Notes: generated from the letters alone by a model not told the origin. 64,000 nucleotides of DNA from Streptomyces sp. Sge12 (GCF_002080455.1 NZ_CP020555.1:2542001-2606000); one strand, 5' to 3'. Positions 36,269 to 47,602 are shown, counted from the first letter of the stretch. Numbers and translations: made by a program.

Positions 36269-36514
36269 TCAGCCCAGCAGGACGTCGTCGTCGCCCAGGC
36301 GCTTCAGCTCGCGGTACAGGATCGCGAGGCCGGTGACGATGGCGGCGGCGGACACGGCGGCGTCGACCAGCTTCAGCATGTCGTTCTCGCTGCGGGCCTT
36401 CCTGACCTGCTTGATCACGCTGACCGCGCCGAAGGCAGTGGTGCCGATCGACAGGTAGGTGCCGGTCTTGGACTTCTTGAAGCCCTTGGCCTTGGACAGT
36501 GCACTGGTGCTCAC
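36269..36514 (-). CDS. Small conserved membrane protein between gatA and gatB
   Basis: 81 residues: a basic N-terminus ([18 protein letters not shown]) and two hydrophobic stretches (about 20-38 and 49-67, [21 protein letters not shown]). Its GTG start overlaps the gatA stop (GTGA), with AGGAGG upstream inside gatA, so translation is coupled. It is not a known Gat subunit. The conserved location suggests membrane association or simple hitch-hiking; function unknown. Confidence 0.8.
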   Translation of the reverse strand: MSTSALSKAKGFKKSKTGTYLSIGTTAFGAVSVIKQVRKARSENDMLKLVDAAVSAAAIVTGLAILYRELKRLGDDDVLLG

Positions 36515-38004
36515 AGCGACGGTGCCTCCTCAAGCAGCGGGTGACCCCAGCGGGCGACGAAGGCGGCCTCGACGGCTGCGCCGACCTTGTAGAGCCGGTC
36601 GTCCTTCATCGCCGGGGCGATGATCTGCAGCCCGACCGGGAGACCGTCCTCCGGGGCCAGGCCGCAGGGGAGCGACATGGCGGAGTTGCCGGCCAGGTTG
36701 GTCGGGATGGTGCACAGGTCCGCGAGGTACATCGCGAGCGGGTCGTCGGTGCGCTCACCGATCGGGAAGGCAGTGGTCGGGGTGGTCGGGGAGACGATCA
36801 CGTCGACCTGCTCGAAGGACTTCTCGAAGTCCTTGGTGATGAGCGTGCGGACCTTCTGGGCGGAGCCGTAGTACGCGTCGTAGTAGCCGGAGCTGAGCGC
36901 GTACGTGCCGAGGATGATGCGGCGCTTGACCTCGTCGCCGAAGCCGGCTTCGCGGGTCAGGGCGGTGACGTCCTCGGCGGACTTGGTGCCGTCGTCGCCG
37001 ACGCGCAGGCCGTAGCGCATGGCGTCGAAACGGGCCAGGTTGGAGGAGCACTCGGACGGCGCGATCAGGTAGTACGCGGCCATCGCGAGGTCGAAGGAGG
37101 GGCAGTCCAGCTCGACGATCTCGGCGCCGAGCTCCTTGAGGAGCTCCACCGACTCGTTGAAGCGCTGGACGACACCGGCCTGGTAGCCCTCGCCGGCGAA
37201 CTGCTTGACCACACCGACGCGCATGCCGGCGACCGAGCCGTTGCGGGCGGCCTCGACGACCGGCGGGACCGGGGCGTCGATGGAGGTGGAGTCGAGCGGG
37301 TCGTGCCCGGCGATCACCTCGTGCAGGAGGGCCGCGTCCAGGACCGTGCGGGCGCAGGGCCCGCCCTGGTCGAGGGAGGAGGAGAAGGCGACCATGCCGT
37401 AGCGGGAGACACCGCCGTACGTGGGCTTCACGCCGACGGTGCCGGTGACGGCGGCGGGCTGGCGGATGGAGCCGCCGGTGTCCGTGCCGATGGCCAGCGG
37501 GGCCTGGTAGGCGGCGAGGGCCGCGGCGGAGCCGCCGCCGGAGCCGCCGGGGATCCGGGTGAGGTCCCACGGGTTGCCGGTGGGGCCGTAGGCGCTGTTC
37601 TCGGTGGAGGACCCCATGGCGAACTCGTCCATGTTGGTCTTGCCGAGGATGACGACGTCGGCTTCCTTCAGCTTGCGCGTCAGGGTGGCGTCGTAGGGCG
37701 GGATCCAGCCTTCGAGGATCTTCGAACCGACGGTCGTCGGGACGCCGACGGTGGTGAAGATGTCCTTGAGGGCCAGGGGCACGCCGGCCAGCGGGCCGAG
37801 CTTCTCGCCGGCCGCGCGCTTGGCGTCGACGGCGCGGGCCTGGGCGAGCGCGCCCTCGCGGTCCACGTGCAGGAAGGCGTTGACCTTCTCGTCGGTGGCG
37901 TCGATGCGGGCCAGGTGGGCCTCGGTCACCTCGACGGCCGTGAGCTCGCCGGAGGCGATCTTCTCGGCGGTCTCGGCGGCCGTGAGCTTGATGATGTCGA
38001 CCAT
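36511..38004 (-). CDS. gatA: Asp/Glu-tRNA(Asn/Gln) amidotransferase subunit A (glutaminase)
   Basis: 497 residues of the amidase-signature family; releases ammonia from glutamine and channels it to GatB. The Ser-cisSer-Lys triad is readable: Lys in [15 protein letters not shown], the signature [15 protein letters not shown], and nucleophile Ser in [16 protein letters not shown] 38004 has GGGAGG 9-10 nt upstream. It sits 5 bp after gatC and its stop overlaps the next start. Confidence 0.97.
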   Translation of the reverse strand: MVDIIKLTAAETAEKIASGELTAVEVTEAHLARIDATDEKVNAFLHVDREGALAQARAVDAKRAAGEKLGPLAGVPLALKDIFTTVGVPTTVGSKILEGWIPPYDATLTRKLKEADVVILGKTNMDEFAMGSSTENSAYGPTGNPWDLTRIPGGSGGGSAAALAAYQAPLAIGTDTGGSIRQPAAVTGTVGVKPTYGGVSRYGMVAFSSSLDQGGPCARTVLDAALLHEVIAGHDPLDSTSIDAPVPPVVEAARNGSVAGMRVGVVKQFAGEGYQAGVVQRFNESVELLKELGAEIVELDCPSFDLAMAAYYLIAPSECSSNLARFDAMRYGLRVGDDGTKSAEDVTALTREAGFGDEVKRRIILGTYALSSGYYDAYYGSAQKVRTLITKDFEKSFEQVDVIVSPTTPTTAFPIGERTDDPLAMYLADLCTIPTNLAGNSAMSLPCGLAPEDGLPVGLQIIAPAMKDDRLYKVGAAVEAAFVARWGHPLLEEAPSL

Positions 38005-38009
38005 GGTTG

Positions 38010-38306
38010 TTAGTCCTCCCCCAGGATCTGCGGCACCTTGAAACGCTGCTGCTCCTGGGCGGGAGCACCGGAGAGCGCCTGCTCGGGGGTGAGCGACGGA
38101 CGGACCTCGTCCGCGCGCATGACGTTCGTCAGCGGCAGCGGGTGGGAGGTCGGCGGGACGTCTTGGTCGGCGACCTCGGAGACACGGGCGACCGCGCCGA
38201 TGATGTCGCCGAGCTGTCCGGCGAAGTGATCCAGCTCGTTGCTGGACAGCTCAAGGCGCGCCAGCCGAGCGAGGTGGACGACCTCCTCGCGCGTAATGCC
38301 AGGCAT
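38010..38306 (-). CDS. gatC: Asp/Glu-tRNA(Asn/Gln) amidotransferase subunit C
   Basis: 98 residues. GatC wraps around the GatA-GatB interface and stabilises the complex. Family pattern: [22 protein letters not shown], then [29 protein letters not shown], with the terminal [14 protein letters not shown] 38306 has GAGGA 8 nt before it. First gene of the gatCAB unit; a TAGGAT hexamer 45-50 nt upstream (38351-38356, minus) may be its -10, with no good -35. Confidence 0.96.
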   Translation of the reverse strand: MPGITREEVVHLARLARLELSSNELDHFAGQLGDIIGAVARVSEVADQDVPPTSHPLPLTNVMRADEVRPSLTPEQALSGAPAQEQQRFKVPQILGED

Positions 38307-38660
38307 GCAGCGATCCTCTGGGGGTGGGTGGATGTTTCGTTTCGGAGCCAATCCTATGGGGCGGGGCGCTCGGCCTGCGAAACGGTTTGCGCGGATGCCA
38401 GGACGGGCCGCTGCGCGAGGCCCGCAGGCGCTGCCCGACCCCGCGCCTCAATCGCCGACGGGGCTGAAAGATCCGGGGCTCCGCCCCGAGCCCCGCGCCT
38501 CGAACGCCGGCGGGGCTGAGATTGCCGCTGCGCGGCGATCCAGCCACCCGACGGCCGGTACCGACCGAACCGAATCCAGCCCCGCCGGCGTATGAGGCGC
38601 GCCGCTGCCGGGGGCGGAGCCCCCGGCAGCGGCGCGCCCGCCCGGCCGGGCCGACGGCGG
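38307..38660. other. Intergenic region with three degenerate GC repeats and a terminator
   Basis: 354 bp without a gene. It contains the gatC 5' region. Two direct copies (38447-38467, 38499-38519) and one inverted copy (38576-38597) of a CGCCGGCGGGGCTG-type element preceded by CCTC are present, plus the rmdB terminator (38597-38637). The same element recurs at 57028-57130. Confidence 0.7.
38597..38637 (-). terminator. Perfect 19-bp hairpin after rmdB
   Basis: The left arm 38597-38615 and right arm 38619-38637 are exact complements around the loop GGA. It lies 24 nt beyond the rmdB stop and is the most stable-looking hairpin of the window. Confidence 0.85.
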
Positions 38661-40850
38661 TCAGACCGCGTCGGCCTCGGCGGCGGCGAGTTCCGCCGTG
38701 ATGTCCGCCGGGCGGCGCCAGCCGCGCTCGCCGCGGGCCAGCAGCCAGGCGGTGGCCTCCTGCGGCGGCATGGCGGCGGCGACCAGCCAGCCCTGGACCG
38801 CGTCGCAGCCCAGGTCCCGCAGCCGCTCCCAGGTCTCGTCGTCCTCCACGCCCTCCGCCACGACCAGCAGGCCCAGGGAGTGCGCCAGGTCCACCGTGCA
38901 GCGGACGATCTCCGCGTCCTGGGCGTCGACCGCCAGCCGCCCGACGAACGACCGGTCGATCTTCAGCTCGCTGACCGGCAGGCGGCGCAGGTGGACGAGC
39001 GAGGAATAACCGGTGCCGAAGTCGTCCAGGGACATCTTCACGCCGTGGCCGGTGAGCCCGGCCATGGTGTCCGCGGCCCGCTGGGGGTCCTCCAGCAGGA
39101 CGTGCTCCGTTATCTCCAGCTGCAGCCCGCTCGCCGGCACCCCGTGGCGGGCCAGTCGGGCGGCGACCGCGCCCGCGAAGCCGGGGGTGTGGACGTCGCG
39201 CGGCGAGACGTTGACGGCCACCGGGACCTTGAGGCCCTGGGCCCGCCACCGCGCCACCTGGGCGAGCGCGGTCTCCAGTACGTACTCCGTCAGGTGGGGC
39301 ATCAGCCCGGAGGTCTCGGCGATCGCGATGAACTCGTCCGGGGAGACCCGACCGCGTTCCGGGTGGACCCAGCGCACCAGGGCTTCGAGCCCGGCCACCT
39401 GGCCGTCGAAGCGGACCTTCGGCTGGTAGTGGAGTTCCACTTCGCCGGCGTCCAGGGCCCTGCGGAGGTCGCCGAGGAGGCCCAGGCGGTCGGGCGTGTT
39501 GCTGTCCCGCTTGGACTCGTACACCTCCACGCCCGTGCGGTCGCGCTTCGCCTGGTACATCGCCACGTCCGCGCGCCTCAGCAGCCCCTCCGCGTCGAGC
39601 GCGTGGTCGGGGAAGACGGCGAGGCCGGCGCTGGCCTCCAGGACGAGCGTGAGGCCGTCCAGGTCGAGGGGGGAGCTGAGCTCCGCGACCAGGTGGCGGG
39701 CGATGCGCTGGGCGCTGGTGGTGGAGTCGGCGAAGGGGAGCAGGACGGCGAACTCGTCGCCGCCGAGCCGGGCCGCCTCCGCGTCCTCGGGCAGGGCCTG
39801 GCGCAGCCGTTCGGCGATCTGGAGCAGCAGGCGGTCCCCCGCGAGGTGCCCCAGGGTGTCGTTGACCGCCCGGAAGCGGTCCAGGTCGATCAGCACGAGT
39901 GCGGCCCGGGTGCCCGAGCGTTCGGCCTCGTCCAGGGCGGACCAGGCCCGCTCCAGCAGCCACTGCCGGTTGGGCAGCCCCGTCAGCGGGTCCCGCAGCT
40001 GCTCCTCGGCGCGTGCCCGGGCGATCCACAGGGTGGAGTCCAGTGCGATCAGCGGTACGGCGAACAGCGGCAGCAGGACCGGCTGGGCGACGGCGACGAC
40101 GCAGATCAGGGGGGCGATGCCGAGCAGCGCGACCGCTACTAAGGCCTGCCGGATCAGGGCGGTGCGGGCGACGGTGGGCAGGCCGCCGCCGCGCGGGGCC
40201 AGCGCGATCCAGAGCAGGACGCGGGTGGCGAGCAGGTAGGCGACGGCGACGAGAACGATCTCGGGTGCCGCCTCCAGCCCCCAGAAGGTGGGCAGCCAGG
40301 GGTTCTCGACGGAGGGCACCTCGCCGAAGGCGGCCAGTACGAGGGCTCCCGCACCGATGCCGAGGATGTCCACGGAGCCGTGCAGCAGCCCCTGCCGCCA
40401 GCGGTGCCGGCGCGCGGCCCCGACCAGGGAGACCACGGCGAGCGAGACGAGTCCGGCGGGGACCCATCCGTAGAGGATCAGTACGCCGAGGGTGAGGGCC
40501 GCGCCGGAGCCGGTGCCGCCCCACCAGCGGTCGCGGCCGAGGGCGACGAGGTGGCCGACGATGATGCCGGTGAGGAGGGCGAGGGCCCAGCCGACCGGGC
40601 CGCCGGGGAAGAGCGCGTGATGACCGCTCAGCGCGGAGACGATGCCGACGGTGAGCACCACGACGGCGAGGCCCACGACGAGGAAGGGCAGCACGCCGCG
40701 CCGCTCCTGCCCGCCCGCACCGGTGTCGATCGGCCGGGTCTCCGGTGTCCTGGGACCCAGGACACCGAGTCTGCCCGCCCTGCCCGCCCGCATGGACGGG
40801 AGTTCCCCGCCGAATTCAGGTGACGGGTCGGCGCTTTCGGTGGGTTTCAT
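38661..40850 (-). CDS. rmdB: Membrane GGDEF-EAL protein, c-di-GMP phosphodiesterase (RmdB-like)
   Basis: 729 residues. About seven or eight membrane segments (about 50-275) are followed by GGDEF (about 285-450; RLGGDEFAVLL at about 363, no RxxD I-site) and a fully conserved EAL domain (about 460-710): LEALVRW, VAVNVSPRDV, LQLEITEH, SLDDFGTGYSSL, ELKIDRSF, VVAEGVED. All metal and catalytic positions are present, so phosphodiesterase activity is expected. The location between gatC and ligA and the domain order match, from memory, S. coelicolor RmdB, needed for normal aerial mycelium formation. ATG 40850 (MKPTESADPS) has GAGAGG 7 nt upstream. Confidence 0.92.
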   Translation of the reverse strand: MKPTESADPSPEFGGELPSMRAGRAGRLGVLGPRTPETRPIDTGAGGQERRGVLPFLVVGLAVVVLTVGIVSALSGHHALFPGGPVGWALALLTGIIVGHLVALGRDRWWGGTGSGAALTLGVLILYGWVPAGLVSLAVVSLVGAARRHRWRQGLLHGSVDILGIGAGALVLAAFGEVPSVENPWLPTFWGLEAAPEIVLVAVAYLLATRVLLWIALAPRGGGLPTVARTALIRQALVAVALLGIAPLICVVAVAQPVLLPLFAVPLIALDSTLWIARARAEEQLRDPLTGLPNRQWLLERAWSALDEAERSGTRAALVLIDLDRFRAVNDTLGHLAGDRLLLQIAERLRQALPEDAEAARLGGDEFAVLLPFADSTTSAQRIARHLVAELSSPLDLDGLTLVLEASAGLAVFPDHALDAEGLLRRADVAMYQAKRDRTGVEVYESKRDSNTPDRLGLLGDLRRALDAGEVELHYQPKVRFDGQVAGLEALVRWVHPERGRVSPDEFIAIAETSGLMPHLTEYVLETALAQVARWRAQGLKVPVAVNVSPRDVHTPGFAGAVAARLARHGVPASGLQLEITEHVLLEDPQRAADTMAGLTGHGVKMSLDDFGTGYSSLVHLRRLPVSELKIDRSFVGRLAVDAQDAEIVRCTVDLAHSLGLLVVAEGVEDDETWERLRDLGCDAVQGWLVAAAMPPQEATAWLLARGERGWRRPADITAELAAAEADAV

Positions 40851-41238
40851 GCCCGTACCTCTCACAGCCGGCGATGCCGATGTCACGCGATGGCCCCGAT
40901 GTCATGCCACCACGGCCGAAATCACATCCTGCAGCCGTGCACGACAGGCGCACCCCTCAACAGTAGGACGCGCGAGGCTTCCAGGGGCAGCGGTCGGCAG
41001 TGGTTGCCCGAATGCGACCCAGCCATCCTCATCAGTACGGTATCCGCCGAACGGGTGAGTTCGGACTGGGCCCCCCTGGTCACCCATCCGATGATCCGAC
41101 AGCTCACCGCCCTGCGACCAGCCTTGTACCGGCCGTTTACCACCGTTCGCCGCGCCCGGCGTGCGCCCGCCCGTACGGCCGCACGCCACGCATCCGTTCG
41201 CCTTCGCTACTCCCCCTCGGGGATTTCCCCTTCAGGTA
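40851..41238. other. Intergenic region between ligA end and rmdB start
   Basis: 388 bp with no convincing gene. It is the 5' region of rmdB. It holds a direct repeat CCGATGTCA (40877-40885 and 40896-40904, 19 bp apart) within 55 nt of the rmdB start, and a CTACTCCCC pair (41207-41215, 41239-41247) at the ligA end. I see no strong terminator for ligA. Confidence 0.55.
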
Positions 41239-43470
<2,232 letters not shown>

Positions 43471-44454
43471 TCACTCAGGGTTGTCGGCGAGCGACCTCGC
43501 CGCCCTGACGCAATGCGCCTGCACCGCGCGGGCGTAGGCGGGTGAAGCGCCCGCCAGACCGCACGACGGGGTGACCACGACGGACTCCGCCAGAGTCCCC
43601 GGGGCCAGCCCCAACCTGCGCCAAAGCTTCCTGACACCCATGACGCTACCGCCCGGGTCCGACAACGGGGCGTCGGTGCCGGGCACCACTCCGGCGAAGA
43701 GTTTCGTACCGCCCTCGACCGCTTCCCCGATGGCGTCGTCCTCGCGCTCGGTGAGCAGCGAGAAATCGAACGAGACCCCCGTGGCGCCGGCCCTGCGGAG
43801 CAGCGCGAAGGGGACCTCGGGCGCGCAGGAGTGCACGACGACGTCCCCGTCGTGGACGGCGAACACGTCGCGCAGCGTGCCCTCGACCACCTGCCGGTCC
43901 ACGGCGCGGTAGGTGCGGTAGCCGCTCGCGGAGCGGACCCGGCCGAGGAGCACGGCCGTCAGGGACGGCTCGTCGAGCTGGAGCACGACGTCGGCGCCGG
44001 GGATCCGCTTGCGGACGTCCGCCAGGTGCTCGCGCAGGCCTTCGGCCAGCGATCCGGCCAGGTCCCGGCAGGCTCCGGGGTCCTGGAGCATGGCCTCGCC
44101 GCCGTGCAGTTCCAGGGCGCCGGCCAGCGTCCACGGTCCGACGGCCTGGACCTTGAGCTTCCCCGTGTACCCCTGGGTGAACTCCTCCAGCGCGTCGAGG
44201 TCCTCCCCGAGCCAGGAGCGGGCCCGCTTCGAGTCCCGTCCCGGGCGGTCGCTGATCCGCCAGCCGCTGGGTTCGACGTGGGCGTACATGTCGACGAGCA
44301 GGCCGAGGGAACGGCCGATCATGTCCGCGCCGGGCCCCCGGGCGGGCAGCTCGGCCAGATGGGGGAACTCCTCGAAGGACCCGGTGACGGTCTTCGCGGC
44401 CTCGCGGGCGTCGCCGCCGGGCAGCGATCCGACGCCGGTGGCGGCCGCGCTCAT
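43471..44454 (-). CDS. MetE C-terminal-domain-like protein (cobalamin-independent methionine synthase family)
   Basis: 327 residues, matching only the catalytic C-terminal half of MetE, as in archaeal MetE-like proteins. Zinc ligands are present: HxC in VVVHSCAPE and a late Cys in VVTPSCGLAG; substrate loops GVGSLPGGDAREA, VQAVGPWTLAGAL and LQLDEPSLTAVL also fit. Without the N-terminal half it is unlikely to use methyl-folate polyglutamate as true MetE does; the methyl donor is unknown. Its ATG overlaps the stop of the upstream SDR gene (ATGA), so the two are co-translated. Confidence 0.88.
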   Translation of the reverse strand: MSAAATGVGSLPGGDAREAAKTVTGSFEEFPHLAELPARGPGADMIGRSLGLLVDMYAHVEPSGWRISDRPGRDSKRARSWLGEDLDALEEFTQGYTGKLKVQAVGPWTLAGALELHGGEAMLQDPGACRDLAGSLAEGLREHLADVRKRIPGADVVLQLDEPSLTAVLLGRVRSASGYRTYRAVDRQVVEGTLRDVFAVHDGDVVVHSCAPEVPFALLRRAGATGVSFDFSLLTEREDDAIGEAVEGGTKLFAGVVPGTDAPLSDPGGSVMGVRKLWRRLGLAPGTLAESVVVTPSCGLAGASPAYARAVQAHCVRAARSLADNPE

Positions 44455-45140
44455 CGGCCCGGCCGGACGCTCAGGTCGTTGACCTCGGCGTCACGGGGCA
44501 GGTCGATGGCCATGACGATCGTGGTGGCCACGGACTCGGGGTCGATCCAGGCGGCGGGGTCGTACTCCTTGCCCTCCTGGGAGTGCACCTTGGCCTGCAT
44601 GGGGCTGGCGGTGCGGCCCGGGTAGACGGAGGTGACGCGGATGCCGTGGGCCCGCTCCTCGCCGCGCAGCGAGTCGGCGAGGGCCTTGAGGCCGTGCTTG
44701 GAGGCGGCGTACGCGCTCCAGTCGGGGTGGGCGCTCAGCCCGGCGCCCGAGTTCACGAAGACGACGGTGGCCTTGGAGGCCCGCAGGGTGGGCAGCAGCA
44801 GCCGGGTGACCTCGGCGGGGGCGATCAGGTTCACGTTGAGCTGCTGGTGCCAGGTCTTGGGCCGCAGCTCGCCCACCGGTCCGAGGTCGACGATCCCGGC
44901 GATGTGCAGCAGGGAGTCGATCCGCTCCGGGACGGCCTGCTTGGAGAACGCCCACGACAGCCGGTCGGGGTCGGCGAGGTCGCCGACGAGGGAGGTGGCG
45001 CCGGGGTAGCGGTCGACGAGCTCGCGGGCGCGGCCGGCGTCCCGGGCGAGGAGGACGAGGTCGTCGCCGCGGGCGTGCAGCCGGGCCGCGACGGCGGCGC
45101 CGATGCCGGAGCCGGCACCGGTGATCAAGTGAGTAGCCAT
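44451..45140 (-). CDS. Short-chain dehydrogenase/reductase (SDR)
   Basis: 229 residues, classical SDR: cofactor loop LITGAGSGIGAAVAARL, active-site Ser in FVNSGAGLSAH and YxxxK in YAASKHGLKALADSL. The NAG motif reads IAG. ATG 45140 (MATHLITG) was chosen over 45149 on family length. It is translationally coupled to the downstream MetE-like gene. Substrate unknown. Confidence 0.9.
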   Translation of the reverse strand: MATHLITGAGSGIGAAVAARLHARGDDLVLLARDAGRARELVDRYPGATSLVGDLADPDRLSWAFSKQAVPERIDSLLHIAGIVDLGPVGELRPKTWHQQLNVNLIAPAEVTRLLLPTLRASKATVVFVNSGAGLSAHPDWSAYAASKHGLKALADSLRGEERAHGIRVTSVYPGRTASPMQAKVHSQEGKEYDPAAWIDPESVATTIVMAIDLPRDAEVNDLSVRPGR

Positions 45141-45189
45141 ACCGCCCATGCTCGCACCCCCGGGCGCGCGCGGGGCCCGAAGGCCGAGG

Positions 45190-46140
45190 TCAGGTGCCGA
45201 CGACCGTCCCGTACGCCCGCTCCACGGCGGCGCGGGCGGCGGCCGCCTGCTGCGCCGTGACGGCGGGGGCGAAGCCCTGGCCGATCACGGCGTGCGGGAG
45301 CGCAGCGACGAGCCGGGCCCGTACGTCGCCCCGCGGCCCGGCCCACCGCTCCAGGGCCCGGTCGCGTACGTCGGCCAGCGCGGCGGCGCGGTCCGGCGCG
45401 GGCGGGGCGAAGCGGCCGCCGCAGGCCCGCTCGTGCGCGGCCCAGCGGTCCTCCCAGAACTCCACGGTCCAGCCGGGCCAGCGGGCGGCGGCGCTACGGC
45501 CGTGGGCGCGGGCCGTGTTCAGCCACCAGCCGACCCGGCGCCGCTCGGGATCCACGTGGATCCCGGCGTCCGCCCGCAGCCGGTGGCTCCCGTGGTCCGG
45601 AGCGTCCCGGAGCCGCTCCAGCAGGGCGGGTCCCTCCTCGACCGGGTGGTCGTTGATGTCGGCGAGGACATGGCAGCGGTCCGCGCCGACGGTGACCACG
45701 GCGACCAGCGGGTCGGGGTCGTCCAGCTCCTCGTCGTCCTGCTCCAGTGCCGGACCGGGGTACACGGCGGTGTCGGCCGCCTGCGGGTCGAGCCCGAGGT
45801 GGGCGCGCAGCCCGCTCTGGCCGTCGTAGAGCCAGCGCACCTCCCAGCCCGGCCAGGCGCACCGCAGCAGCTCCAGGGCGGCCGCCCGGGTGCGCTGTGA
45901 GGCGATGGCCCCCTCCCGTGCGAAGACCAGCAGGAGCCGGCGGTCCTCGTCGGCGAGGACGCCCGCCTCGACCATGTCGTCCGGGTACCAGCCGTCGTCC
46001 TGCGCGTGGCTGCGCAGGTACGGGAGCACCGCCTCGGGCCCCGCCAGCAGATCGAGGTCCAGGTCCACGGCGCCGTAGGAGGAGCGGTGGCGGGTGTGGC
46101 CCCGGGGGCCCGAGAGGACGAAGACGGCCCGGTTGCCCAT
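45190..46140 (-). CDS. Hypothetical protein with two WPGW repeats
   Basis: 316 residues, not recognised. It begins MGNRAVFVLSGPRGHTRHRSSYGAVDLDLDLLAGPEAVLPYLR and contains two related segments: one around RCAWPGWEVRWLYDGQSGLRAHLG (about residue 95) and one around ARWPGWTVEFWEDRWAAHERACG (about residue 225). This suggests an internal duplication. No signal peptide or membrane segment. ATG 46140 lies 2 nt after the DUF1330 stop (TGA-CG-ATG), so it is co-translated with that gene. Confidence 0.78.
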   Translation of the reverse strand: MGNRAVFVLSGPRGHTRHRSSYGAVDLDLDLLAGPEAVLPYLRSHAQDDGWYPDDMVEAGVLADEDRRLLLVFAREGAIASQRTRAAALELLRCAWPGWEVRWLYDGQSGLRAHLGLDPQAADTAVYPGPALEQDDEELDDPDPLVAVVTVGADRCHVLADINDHPVEEGPALLERLRDAPDHGSHRLRADAGIHVDPERRRVGWWLNTARAHGRSAAARWPGWTVEFWEDRWAAHERACGGRFAPPAPDRAAALADVRDRALERWAGPRGDVRARLVAALPHAVIGQGFAPAVTAQQAAAARAAVERAYGTVVGT

Positions 46141-46142
46141 CG

Positions 46143-46487
46143 TCAGAGCCCTGCGGCTTCGCGCAGGCCGGCGGCCGTCTTCGAGGCGTCGTAGTCGGCC
46201 GGGACCCCCTCGACCAGGATGACCTCGCCGGCCATGTGGTTCGTGCGCAGCGGGAGGATGGCCCGGTAGGCGTCGGAGGCGTACCAGGCGCGCGCCCGCT
46301 CGATGTCGGGGAAGCCGAGGACGACGACGGTGCCGGGGAAGGGGCCCTCCAGGACCTCGACCTCCTTGCCGTGCACGAGGAAGCGGCCGCCGAAGGGGTC
46401 CATCGTCGACTGCATGGTCTCGATGTAGGTGAGGATGTCCTCGTTCATCGTCTCGGGGCGGATGTGGGCGATGGCGTACGCGGTCAT
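46143..46487 (-). CDS. DUF1330-family protein (copy B)
   Basis: 114 residues, paralogue of 28461-28820: YIETMQSTMDPFGGRFLVHGKEVEVLEGPFPGTVVVLGF, then RARAWYASDAYRAILPLRTNHMAGEVILVEG. ATG 46487 has GGGGAG 6 nt upstream. It lies between a GlxA-type regulator gene and the WPGW protein on the same strand. The shared dyad upstream (46564-46580) overlaps the regulator's stop codon. Function unknown; members are small dimeric barrels. Confidence 0.9.
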   Translation of the reverse strand: MTAYAIAHIRPETMNEDILTYIETMQSTMDPFGGRFLVHGKEVEVLEGPFPGTVVVLGFPDIERARAWYASDAYRAILPLRTNHMAGEVILVEGVPADYDASKTAAGLREAAGL

Positions 46488-46563
46488 GGTCTGCTCCCCT
46501 GTGGACCGGCCCGTCGGTCCGGGCCCGTTGATCCGATCCTGTCAGCGCGCGGCACGTGCGGCG

Positions 46564-46580
46564 ATTACCCCGCAGGTCAT
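46564..46580. promoter_or_regulatory. Dyad ATTACC-N5-GGTCAT upstream of DUF1330 copy B
   Basis: Imperfect (5 of 6) inverted repeat 77-93 nt upstream of DUF1330 copy B, within the same GGCGATTACCCCG context as at 28888-28900. It overlaps the stop codon of the GlxA-type gene (46577-46579). Confidence 0.55.
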
Positions 46581-47602
46581 GCCGAGGCGGGCTGGAAGGT
46601 GCGCCGGTAGGCGATCGGGGAGACGCCGAGCGTGGAGCGCATGTGCTGGCGCAGGGAGTTGGCGGAGCCGAAGCCGGCCCGGTGGGCGACCAGGTCGACC
46701 GGCAGGTCGCTGGACTCCAGCAGGTGGCGGGCCAGTTCGAGCCGTTGGGCGGTGAGCCACTGCACCGGGGTCATGCCGACCTCGTCGCGGAACCGGCGGG
46801 TGAAGGTGCGCAGGCTCATCCGGGCGTGCGCGGCCAGTTCGGCGAGGGTGACCGGTTCGGCGAGGCGCTCCAGGGCCCAGGCCCGGGTGGCGGTGGTGCT
46901 GGCGACCGAGGGCTCGGGGACGGGGCGGTCGATGAACTGGGCCTGTCCGCCGTCGCGCCACGGCGGGACGACGCACATGCGCGCGGCGCGGTTGGTGACG
47001 GCGACGCCGTGGTCGCTGCGGATCATGTGCAGGCACAGGTCGACTCCGGCGGAGACGCCGGCCGAGGTCAGCACGTCGCCGTCGTCGACGAAGAGGACGT
47101 CCTCGTCGATGCGGACCCTCGGGTAGGCGCGGCGGAACTCCTGGGCGAGGTTCCAGTGGGTGGTCGCGGGCCGGTCGTCGAGGAGGCCGGCGGCGGCGAG
47201 CACGTAGGAGCCGGTGCAGATCGACACCAGGCGGGTGCCGGGGCGGATTGCGGCGATGGCGGCGGCGACGGCGGGGGGCAGCGGCCCGCCGAGGGCCAGC
47301 TCCGGCATGGCGTGGGTGGGCGGGACGATCACGGTGTCGGCGGCGGCGAGGGCTTCGGGTCCGGCGGCGGGCTGGAGGGTGAAGCCGGAGTCGCTGAGCA
47401 CGGGGGCGCCGTCGGCGGTGCAGACGACGACCTCGTACAGGGCTTCGCCGTCCTCGCCCACGGCGCTGCCGAAGACCCGCGAGGGAATGCCCAGCTCGAA
47501 CGGGGGGAAGCCCGGCAGGGCGAGCACCGCGACCAGGTGCCGCCCGTCCGCGCCGCTCCCGGGGCGGGCCGTGTGCTCGGTGTGCTCCCGTATCTCGCTC
47601 AT
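46577..47602 (-). CDS. GlxA-type AraC-family regulator with DJ-1/PfpI domain
   Basis: 341 residues. The N-terminal DJ-1/PfpI-like domain (about 20-200) has RLVSICTGSYVLAAAGLLDDR with the conserved Cys elbow, and TTHWNLAQEFRR. The C-terminal AraC double HTH (about 235-335) reads ERLAEPVTLAELAAHARMSLRTFTRRFRDEVGMTPVQWL, then VAHRAGFGSANSLRQHMRSTLGVSPIAYR. ATG 47602 (MSEIREHTEH). It is divergent from an NADPH oxidoreductase that it may activate; the downstream DUF1330 and WPGW genes on the same strand could be further targets. Ligand unknown. Confidence 0.93.
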   Translation of the reverse strand: MSEIREHTEHTARPGSGADGRHLVAVLALPGFPPFELGIPSRVFGSAVGEDGEALYEVVVCTADGAPVLSDSGFTLQPAAGPEALAAADTVIVPPTHAMPELALGGPLPPAVAAAIAAIRPGTRLVSICTGSYVLAAAGLLDDRPATTHWNLAQEFRRAYPRVRIDEDVLFVDDGDVLTSAGVSAGVDLCLHMIRSDHGVAVTNRAARMCVVPPWRDGGQAQFIDRPVPEPSVASTTATRAWALERLAEPVTLAELAAHARMSLRTFTRRFRDEVGMTPVQWLTAQRLELARHLLESSDLPVDLVAHRAGFGSANSLRQHMRSTLGVSPIAYRRTFQPASA

